Under the pieces are notes generated by a model, which was given only the letters and a program-made list of their open reading frames with translations, was not told the DNA's origin and searched no databases. A DNA stretch of 8,255 nt from JBGSWC01 sp041752635 (GTDB taxonomy: Bacteria > Planctomycetota > Planctomycetia > Pirellulales > Lacipirellulaceae): positions 1-8,255 of the forward strand of contig JBGSWC010000033.1 in the NCBI GenBank assembly GCA_041752635.1. The letters run 5' to 3'. Of this stretch, positions 1 to 5,526 are shown piece by piece (position 1 is the first letter of the stretch; each line of letters starts with the position of its first letter). The position numbers were made by a program, and so were the translations under genes.

Positions 1-1799
1 CGAGCATCAACGGGCAGAACAACGACCGCCCGGTAAACGTCGCCGGTCAGTTTGCTGGGTTCCTCGCTCCACAATTCCAGCAGGACTTGGGTGCTTTTAA
101 TACGAGCATCACAAAGACGGCCGCGACCGGTGCTCAGTGGGGTGTTCGCAACATCACCGACTACGACCAAAACAATAATGCTAACCGGGCGGCACCGAGT
201 GACTGGGAAACCAGCTTTGAGACATTCTTCTCGCAACCGTTGCTGCAAGGTCGCGGTGCGCAGTACAACCGCATCGCCGGTCCTTATTCCTTCGATCAAT
301 ACGCTTCGAATCAGCAGAACAGTTTCGACGGTGTGATGATCGCCCGTCTTCGGACCGACCTGACACTCGCCGACTTCGAGGGGGGTGTTCGCAACTTGAT
401 GCGAGATGTCGAACAATCTTATTGGGAGCTTTACTTCGCCTATCGCGACCTCGAAGCACGCAAGTATGGCCGCGACAGCGCGCTCGAAACTTGGAAGAAG
501 GTGAACGAATTAAGGCGCGTCGGGCAGCGGGGCGGCGAAGCCGACCGCGAAGCTCAGGCTCGTTCACAGTATTACCAGTTCCGCTCGGAAGTCGAACAAG
601 GGTTGACTCAGCTCTATCGTGCTGAGAATCGGCTTCGCTACATCATGGGCCTTTCGGTCAGCGACGGACGACTGATTCGACCGATCGATGAACCGACGAC
701 AGCTCCCCTCGATTTCGATTGGTCGACGATCCACAGCGAAGCCATCGTCCGCCGCGTCGAAGTCCGCAAACAGAAGTGGCAAGTCAAGCGCCGCGAACTC
801 GAACTGGTCGGTGCTCGCAACCACCTGTTGCCGCGACTCGATGCGATCGGTACCTACCGCTGGTTCGGTGCAGGTGACGAGTTGATCGACAACACCGGGG
901 TTCGCCCGTTCGGCGAGGGATCGAGTGCCTTCGAGACACTCACCAACGGCGACTACCAAGAATGGTCGCTCGGCTTGCAGCTCTCGGTGCCGATTGGATT
1001 TCGCCGTCAGATGGATACCGTCCGCCATGTGCAACTGCTGCTCGCTCGCGAGCGAGCGATCTTGCAAGACCTTGAACTCGAAGTGTCGCACCAATTGGGC
1101 GACTCCGTTCGCGACCTCGCTGGCAACTACGTCGTAGCCGAAACGAATTTCAACCGCCGCGTGGCTGCCGAGCGAGAAGTGGCGGCCGTCGAGGCGTCGT
1201 ATTCGCTGGGGTTAATCACGCTCGATCAGTTGCTTGACGCCCAACGCCGGCGGGCCGATGCGGAAACCGCCTACTATCGCTCGCTGATTGATTACAACTT
1301 GTCGATCGTCGAGGTCCACTTCCGCAAGGGAACGCTGCTCGACTACGATGGCGTGTTCCTCGCCGAAGGCCCTTGGCCCGGCAAGGCGTATTTCGATGCC
1401 TTGCGGTCGGCTCGTAAACGCGACGCCAGCATGTATCTCGACTACGGTTACACGCGCCCCGGAGTCATTAGCCGCGGACCTCATTCACAGTCGAGCAGTG
1501 GGGTGTTTGGAGTTCCCTCGGGCGAGTTCTTTGAAACCGAATTGGAACCGACTCCAGCGGGTCCCGAAGTCATCACACCTGGCATGACCGATGGCGCGTC
1601 ACACTTGCCATCACAGCCTACTCAGGCTGTGATCCAAGTCGGTTACGACATGGCAACTCCATCGCAACCGGCTCTAGCACCGGCGGCGCGCCAAAACGCC
1701 ACTCAACCGACGCAGACCGTCAGCCCTGCTTCGTACGAACAACCGGTACAGCGACAAGCCTCCGATACGCGGGCTGATTGGGTATTGCAGCGTCCGTAG
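1..1799 (+). CDS. TolC-family outer membrane efflux protein, 5'-truncated by window edge
   Basis: This is probably an outer-membrane channel protein of tripartite efflux or type I secretion systems, spanning outer membrane and periplasm. The frame is open from nucleotide 3, so the start and signal peptide lie outside the window; a TTG at 87 is only an internal codon. About 598 residues are visible. Two TolC-like halves can be seen. The first has a helical stretch around WELYFAYRDLEARKYGRD (nt 423-476). The second begins near LPRLDAIGTYRWF (nt 828), continues with a strand-like WSLGLQLSVPIGFRRQ (nt 963-1010), and has a long amphipathic helix with GLITLDQLLDAQRRRADAET (nt 1209-1268). After the second half comes GPWPGKAYFDALRSARKRDA (nt 1365-1424), which I recall from planctomycete homologues, then about 100 Pro/Gln/Thr/Ala-rich residues. 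The family is well supported; the transported substrate cannot be inferred. The next gene, tmk, is unrelated in function. Confidence 0.88.
   Translation, partial: SINGQNNDRPVNVAGQFAGFLAPQFQQDLGAFNTSITKTAATGAQWGVRNITDYDQNNNANRAAPSDWETSFETFFSQPLLQGRGAQYNRIAGPYSFDQYASNQQNSFDGVMIARLRTDLTLADFEGGVRNLMRDVEQSYWELYFAYRDLEARKYGRDSALETWKKVNELRRVGQRGGEADREAQARSQYYQFRSEVEQGLTQLYRAENRLRYIMGLSVSDGRLIRPIDEPTTAPLDFDWSTIHSEAIVRRVEVRKQKWQVKRRELELVGARNHLLPRLDAIGTYRWFGAGDELIDNTGVRPFGEGSSAFETLTNGDYQEWSLGLQLSVPIGFRRQMDTVRHVQLLLARERAILQDLELEVSHQLGDSVRDLAGNYVVAETNFNRRVAAEREVAAVEASYSLGLITLDQLLDAQRRRADAETAYYRSLIDYNLSIVEVHFRKGTLLDYDGVFLAEGPWPGKAYFDALRSARKRDASMYLDYGYTRPGVISRGPHSQSSSGVFGVPSGEFFETELEPTPAGPEVITPGMTDGASHLPSQPTQAVIQVGYDMATPSQPALAPAARQNATQPTQTVSPASYEQPVQRQASDTRADWVLQRP
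1610..1633 (+). other. Perfect 10-bp inverted repeat inside the TolC-like coding tail
   Basis: ATCACAGCCT (1610-1619) and AGGCTGTGAT (1624-1633) are perfect reverse complements separated by the 4-base loop ACTC. It lies in the region coding for the low-complexity C-terminal tail. No T-tract follows, so it is not a standard intrinsic terminator. It could form an mRNA hairpin or be a chance result in a weakly constrained coding segment. Confidence 0.5.
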
Positions 1800-1830
1800 T
1801 GTCATTGAAGCGGGACGCAGAGAACTCGCG

Positions 1831-1848
1831 GGGTTCGTTCGCGAACCC
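1831..1848 (+). terminator. TTCG-loop hairpin between the TolC-like gene and tmk
   Basis: GGGTTCG (1831-1837) pairs perfectly with CGAACCC (1842-1848) around a TTCG tetraloop. It begins 31 bases after the upstream stop codon and ends 49 bases before the tmk start. There is no following T-run, so it is not a canonical intrinsic terminator. A weak terminator, an mRNA 3'-end stabiliser or a processing hairpin are all possible. The structure is directly visible; the role is inferred. Confidence 0.35.
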
Positions 1849-1897
1849 GATCACGATAACATGATGGCTGGTCAGCTCACTCGGCATTCAGCCCACC

Positions 1898-2518
1898 ATG
1901 TTTCTTTCTCTCGATGGCATCGACGGCGTCGGCAAATCGACGCAACTAAGGCTGCTCGTTGATTGGCTCGAAAGCCTGGGCCATCGGGTCGTGACCTGTC
2001 GCGATCCGGGGAGCACTCCGCTGGGCGAACGGCTCCGTGAGCTGTTGCTGACTCACGACGACACGTTGCCAATCGATCCACGTGCCGAAATGTTGATGTA
2101 CATGGCCGCTCGGGCGCAACTCGTCGAACAAGTCATCCGCCCCGCCCTCGGGCGCGGCGATGTCGTGGTCAGCGATCGCTATCTGCTCGCGAACGTCGTT
2201 TATCAGGCCTACGCCGGCGGGCTTAAGGTCGACGACGTGCGAACAGTCGGCAAAGTAACCATTGCCGGCGTTGTGCCCGATCGCGTCTATCTGCTTGACC
2301 TATCGGTCGAATTAGCGAACCAGCGACTCGGCAGAAGCCGCGACCGAATGGAGTCGCGTGGCGACGCCTATCGGCAGAAGCTTCGCGAGGGTTTTCTCGC
2401 CGAAGCGCAGCTCGATGCCAAGGGAATTTGCGTGATCGACGCGGGACAATCGGTCGAGGCGATTCACGCGCAGATCCGCGACGATGTTAAGCGCAAATGG
2501 CAAGCAACGCTTGAGTGA
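1898..2518 (+). CDS. tmk: Thymidylate kinase (dTMP kinase)
   Basis: The enzyme phosphorylates dTMP to dTDP with ATP in the cytoplasm, a required step of dTTP synthesis. The 206-residue length is typical. The N terminus carries the P-loop GIDGVGKST (residues 7-15). RDPGSTPLGER (35-45) corresponds to the usual REPGGTxLGE motif, with Asp for Glu and Ser for Gly. SDRY (92-95) is the DR(Y/H) motif, and the arginine-rich LID lies around RLGRSRDRMESRG (143-155). A P-loop without arginine together with a basic LID fits the E. coli-like type II enzymes. The ATG at 1898 is the only reasonable start: the frame meets a TGA at 1862 with no other ATG, GTG or TTG between, and the P-loop sits at the normal distance. 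No Shine-Dalgarno sequence is visible. It follows the TolC-like gene by 98 bases in the same direction; cotranscription is possible but a hairpin intervenes. Confidence 0.95.
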   Translation: MFLSLDGIDGVGKSTQLRLLVDWLESLGHRVVTCRDPGSTPLGERLRELLLTHDDTLPIDPRAEMLMYMAARAQLVEQVIRPALGRGDVVVSDRYLLANVVYQAYAGGLKVDDVRTVGKVTIAGVVPDRVYLLDLSVELANQRLGRSRDRMESRGDAYRQKLREGFLAEAQLDAKGICVIDAGQSVEAIHAQIRDDVKRKWQATLE

Positions 2519-2646
2519 CGTCGATCTTGCACCGTAATACAACGCGAAGTTGCTACGCGACGCGATAAAACAACGGAACTCCGTACGATGCCCGAGAGAA
2601 AGCGCGGTGGCTGTCGGCTGAAAGCAAAATGCTGGCCGCTTACCTG

Positions 2647-4608
2647 CTAATCATCTTCGCGCAATTTCGCCAATGCCGCATAGTCCTCTAGCGTACTCGT
2701 GTCCCCCACCGTCTCGCGGCCGGCGGCAATATCGCGGAGAAGCCTTCGCATGATTTTGCCACTGCGGGTTTTCGGCAGCGTGGCCGTGAAGCGGATGTCG
2801 TCGGGCTCGGCCAGCGCGCCGATTTCTTTGCGAACGTGCTGCCGGAGTTCTTTACGCAGCTCTTCGCTGGGCGTGGCATTTTTGAGCGTCACGAACGCAG
2901 CGACAGCCTCGCCCTTCAACTCATGTGGCCGACCCACGGCTGCCGCCTCGGCCACTGCCGGGTGGCTCACCAGGGCGCTCTCGATCTCGATCGTACTGAG
3001 CCGGTGGCCCGACACGTTCAGTACGTCGTCGATGCGACCCATGATCCAGTAATAGCCATCACTGTCGCGACGGGCATTGTCGCCGGCCAGATACTTGCCC
3101 GGCACTTTGCTCCAGTAAACTTCCTTAAAGCGCTCTTCGTCGCCCCAAATGCCGCGGAGCATGCCGGGCCAAGGATGTGTTATCACCAGCCAACCTCCCT
3201 GTCCGGCGTCAACCGGTTCGCCCGCTTCGTCGACGATTTGTGGCAGAATTCCGGGGAGTGGTTTGGTGCAACTCCCCGGCTTGGTGGCTATCGCGCCGGG
3301 AAGCGGACTCATCGCGATGCCCCCCGTTTCGGTCTGCCACCACGTATCGACGATGGGGCAATGCTCGCCGCCAATCACGCGGTGATACCACATCCAGGCC
3401 TCGGGATTGATCCCTTCGCCAACGGTCCCCAAGATCCGCAAGCTCGAAAGATCTCGCTTGGTGACGAAGTCATCACCCCATTTAATGAACGCCCGAATCG
3501 CTGTCGGCGCCGTGTAGAAGAGCGTCACTTTATATTTCTCGATCAGCTCCCAAAAACGCCCCTCGTCGGGAAAGTTCGGCGCCCCTTCGTACATCAGCAC
3601 CGTTGCTCCGGCACTCAGCGGACCATACACGACATAGCTATGGCCGGTGATCCAACCACAATCGGCAGTACACCAATAGATGTCGCCTTCGCGATGGTCG
3701 AAAACCCACTCGAACGTTTTCTTCGCGTACAAGTTGTAACCGGCTGTGGTGTGCAGAATGCCTTTGGGTTTTCCCGTCGAACCGCTGGTGTAGAGAATGA
3801 ACAGCGGAGCCTCGCTATCGAGCGGCGTTGCCGGGCAATCGTCGCTGGCGTCACGCATCAGGTCGTGCCACCAATGGTCGCGGCCTGTGGTCCAATCGAT
3901 CGCCTCGTTCACCCGATCGACGACTATGCAATGTTCGACTGTGGGACTCTTCTTGAGCGCTTCGTCAACCGTTTGCTTGAGTGGCAGGACCCTACCTCGC
4001 CGCCAACCGGCATCGGCCGTGATCATGAGTTTCGCGCCGGCGTCGTTATTCCGATCGGCAATCGCTTCGGCACTGAAGCCGGCGAAGATCACCGAGTGAA
4101 CCGCGCCGATCCGCGCGCACGCGAGCATCGCGACGGCAAGTTCCGGAACCATCGGCATGTAGATGCTCACTCGGTCGCCCGCTTCGATGCCCAGCTTCTT
4201 CAGCACGTTCGCAAACTTGCAGATTTCGCGATGAAGCTCGCTGTAGGTCAATTGACGAGTATCGCCCGGCTCGCCTTCCCAGAGGATGGCGACTCGATCA
4301 CCTTCGCCGGCAGCGATATGGGCGTCGAGGCAGTTGTAGCTGACGTTTGTCTTGCCCCCGACAAACCACTCGGCCTGGGGTTCGTTCCAGCGGAGCGTTT
4401 CGGTGAACGGCGTAAACCAATGCAATTCGTCGCGAGCCAATTCCTCCCAAAACTTCACCGGGTCGGTGGCCGCGCGGTCGTAAAGCTGCTGGTACTCGGC
4501 TTCGCTCTTGATGCGAGCTTGTTCGGCGAACGCCTTCGGCGGCGGAAACCGCCGCGACTCGTGCATGACCGTATCGATTTGCCCCGTCTGCGCTCGCCCG
4601 TCAGCCAT
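2647..4608 (-). CDS. acs: Acetyl-CoA synthetase (acetate--CoA ligase, AMP-forming)
   Basis: The enzyme converts acetate, ATP and CoA to acetyl-CoA, AMP and PPi in the cytoplasm through an acetyl-adenylate. From the ATG at 4608 it is 653 residues, close to the 652 of E. coli Acs. Visible motifs are the adenylation core YTSGSTGKPKG (273-283), DTWWQTETGG (421-430) with the acyl-pocket Trp, the hinge region GRIDDVLNVSGHR (524-536), and PKTRSGKIMRR (612-622) with the conserved Lys618, the position reversibly acetylated in characterised homologues. The frame is open to another ATG at 4725 (692 residues), but that start would put the promoter inside the gene and leave 18 bases to the divergent gene. 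The 4608 start has GGGAG nine bases upstream. The usual nucleotide-contacting VGEPINPEAW reads VGEGINPEAW here (Gly399). The gene is convergent with tmk and divergent from the ASCH gene. Confidence 0.95.
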   Translation of the reverse strand: MADGRAQTGQIDTVMHESRRFPPPKAFAEQARIKSEAEYQQLYDRAATDPVKFWEELARDELHWFTPFTETLRWNEPQAEWFVGGKTNVSYNCLDAHIAAGEGDRVAILWEGEPGDTRQLTYSELHREICKFANVLKKLGIEAGDRVSIYMPMVPELAVAMLACARIGAVHSVIFAGFSAEAIADRNNDAGAKLMITADAGWRRGRVLPLKQTVDEALKKSPTVEHCIVVDRVNEAIDWTTGRDHWWHDLMRDASDDCPATPLDSEAPLFILYTSGSTGKPKGILHTTAGYNLYAKKTFEWVFDHREGDIYWCTADCGWITGHSYVVYGPLSAGATVLMYEGAPNFPDEGRFWELIEKYKVTLFYTAPTAIRAFIKWGDDFVTKRDLSSLRILGTVGEGINPEAWMWYHRVIGGEHCPIVDTWWQTETGGIAMSPLPGAIATKPGSCTKPLPGILPQIVDEAGEPVDAGQGGWLVITHPWPGMLRGIWGDEERFKEVYWSKVPGKYLAGDNARRDSDGYYWIMGRIDDVLNVSGHRLSTIEIESALVSHPAVAEAAAVGRPHELKGEAVAAFVTLKNATPSEELRKELRQHVRKEIGALAEPDDIRFTATLPKTRSGKIMRRLLRDIAAGRETVGDTSTLEDYAALAKLREDD

Positions 4609-4617
4609 ACCAGTTTG

Positions 4618-4622
4618 CTCCC
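4618..4622 (-). promoter_or_regulatory. Ribosome binding site of acs
   Basis: On the minus strand GGGAG lies nine bases before the ATG at 4608. It is the clearest Shine-Dalgarno-like site in the window and decides for the 653-residue start over the in-frame ATGs at 4725 and 4566. Confidence 0.6.
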
Positions 4623-4653
4623 AGGAATGAAAAGTCGTTAACAAGTCGCCTTG

Positions 4654-4682
4654 ATTTTCGCGGTTCGCGCGGCGGGTGTCAA
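4654..4682 (-). promoter_or_regulatory. Sigma70-like promoter of acs
   Basis: Reading the minus strand, a perfect TTGACA (plus 4677-4682) is followed by a 17-base spacer and GAAAAT (plus 4654-4659), which matches four of six bases of the -10 consensus. Transcription would begin near 4647, giving a leader of roughly 40 bases before the ATG at 4608. No operator was identified. Confidence 0.6.
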
Positions 4683-4698
4683 ATCGGCGGATCGCTTC

Positions 4699-4707
4699 TG
4701 CTAAAAT
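4699..4707 (+). promoter_or_regulatory. Extended -10 promoter candidate for the ASCH-domain gene
   Basis: TGCTAAAAT fits the extended -10 form TGnTATAAT with one mismatch and ends 36 bases before the ATG at 4744. No recognisable -35 lies at the right distance; that position overlaps the acs -35 on the other strand, so the two promoters would be back to back and might compete. Confidence 0.4.
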
Positions 4708-4743
4708 CGACGCCAACTCGATCAATAGCTGAACAGTCGTCCC

Positions 4744-5049
4744 ATGCTGCTCTTCAAAAAGAAATTTCTGCCAGCGATCCGCACAGGCGAAAAGACCCAG
4801 ACCATCCGCCTATGGAAGCACCGCCACATGCGCGCCGGGCAGCGGAGCTACATCCCCGGCGTCGGAGCTGTCGAAATTCTCTCGGTTGACGAAGTCGCCC
4901 TGGCGGACCTCACCGACGACGACGCCGTGCCCGATGGCTTCGAGACGGCCGATGCCCTGCGGGCGGAACTGAACGCGATTTATGGCGAGAAACTCGCGAT
5001 GGGGTACAAGACTTTTCGTGTTTGTTTTCGCATGGGGGCGCCGGAATGA
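4744..5049 (+). CDS. ASCH-domain (PUA-like fold) protein
   Basis: This is a 101-residue single-domain protein. ASCH domains are PUA-like folds associated with RNA or modified nucleosides; E. coli YqfB is an ASCH enzyme that hydrolyses N4-acetylcytidine. Evidence is the N-terminal FKKKFLPAIRTGEKTQTIR (4-22), in which Lys17 and Thr20 match the Lys-x2-Thr pattern of the YqfB active site, then the strand AVEILSVDEVALADLT (42-57), a helix around TADALRAELNAIYG (68-81), and a C-terminal KTFRVCF strand (89-95). Asp64 may occupy the place of the YqfB catalytic glutamate; this alignment is from memory and is tentative. No Shine-Dalgarno site is evident. The stop overlaps the next start as ATGA, so the two genes are probably translated together. 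The hand-counted GC of about 61% looks native. It could be an RNA-binding regulator or a nucleoside hydrolase; the sequence does not decide. Confidence 0.85.
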   Translation: MLLFKKKFLPAIRTGEKTQTIRLWKHRHMRAGQRSYIPGVGAVEILSVDEVALADLTDDDAVPDGFETADALRAELNAIYGEKLAMGYKTFRVCFRMGAPE

Positions 5050-5486
5050 AATTCTTGGTCAAGACAATTCGCTGTAACGACGAATCGAACGATTTTCGAT
5101 ATCTGGTCAGATTGGGCATACGCGGAGGCGAATTCTTACCTTACGAAGTTTCCCAAGTCTTCGAAATCAATGCCGAGACAATCGGAATTCGGGGCAAGGC
5201 TCACTTCGGCAATCCAAGCGAGCGTTGCGACGCGAATTTCTGGACCGCCGATGTCACCTTTATTGGGCGTGATGGAGACAACTTAGAGCAATTCTTGTGT
5301 CGTCTCGTCGAACGACTCGAGCCCCACGCAACTTATCTACGTTTACTTAGTCAACGCGGGGTCGAGATGGAGTGTTTTGTGGCAATCTTTATCGAGGGGC
5401 GCTGTGACAACACAATCTCGCATGAGCTAAACGGAGCACTTGCCGAATTGAATATCGACTTGCGGCTTGATGTTCACGGGTCGTGA
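5046..5486 (+). CDS. DUF4279-like protein of unknown function
   Basis: This is a 146-residue, probably cytoplasmic protein with no signal peptide or membrane segment. The pattern resembles DUF4279: an early strand with FRYLVRLGIRGGEFLPYEVS, a Trp in the middle (FWTADVTF), an amphipathic helix DNLEQFLCRLVERLEP, a hydrophobic strand MECFVAIFIEG, and an end of LAELNIDLRLDVHGS. The assignment is by overall pattern and no catalytic motif is recognised. The start is taken at 5046, where ATGA overlaps the ASCH stop; an in-frame ATG at 5022 would add eight unlike residues. A GGGGG run seven bases before the chosen start may help ribosome binding. Hand-counted GC is about 50%, roughly eleven points below the ASCH gene, with AT-rich codons such as TTA, suggesting a different history. 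The function is unknown and may depend on the ASCH partner. Confidence 0.62.
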   Translation: MKFLVKTIRCNDESNDFRYLVRLGIRGGEFLPYEVSQVFEINAETIGIRGKAHFGNPSERCDANFWTADVTFIGRDGDNLEQFLCRLVERLEPHATYLRLLSQRGVEMECFVAIFIEGRCDNTISHELNGALAELNIDLRLDVHGS

Positions 5487-5491
5487 ATTAG

Positions 5492-5521
5492 CCCCCCTTC
5501 CTCGGAGAGAGGGGTTGGGGG
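5492..5521. terminator. C-rich/G-rich hairpin in the convergent gap, terminator-like
   Basis: The left arm 5492-5503 and right arm 5509-5520 pair around the loop GGAGA (5504-5508). There are four Watson-Crick pairs (CCTC/GAGG), two T-G wobbles, a two-by-two mismatch, then four C-G pairs. It lies six bases after the DUF4279-like stop and six bases beyond the pheT stop at 5527, the right position for a shared bidirectional terminator, although neither side has a T-tract. The sequence resembles GGAGAGGGTTGGGGTGAGGG-type dispersed intergenic repeats that I recall from several bacterial groups. Confidence 0.45.
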
Positions 5522-5526
5522 TGGGA

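Noticed and set aside
87..1799. TTG at 87 as the true start of the TolC-like gene
   Set aside because: The frame is open back to nucleotide 3, and starting at 87 would leave no signal peptide; the gene simply runs off the left edge.
2173..2180. GCGATCGC octamer resembling the cyanobacterial HIP1 site
   Set aside because: It looks like an isolated copy within tmk codons; chance explains it in GC-rich DNA.
2519..2646. Possible terminators in the tmk/acs convergent gap
   Set aside because: Only short imperfect stems are visible (for example ACGGA/TCCGT near 2573-2584 and AGCA/TGCT near 2622-2632), without T-tracts; I would not call a terminator.
2836..4641. A 601-codon open frame on + opposite acs
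   Set aside because: It is fully antisense to a clear acs gene, its product has no recognisable domain, and long stop-free antisense frames are expected opposite GC-rich codons.
4609..4725. N-terminal extension of Acs from the ATG at 4725
   Set aside because: The added 39 residues do not resemble Acs, the segment contains a strong promoter, and the ATG at 4608 has a Shine-Dalgarno site and gives the family's usual length.
5022..5045. Upstream ATG at 5022 for the DUF4279-like protein
   Set aside because: It lies inside the ASCH gene and adds MFSHGGAG, unlike the family; the ATGA overlap at 5046 is the more usual arrangement.
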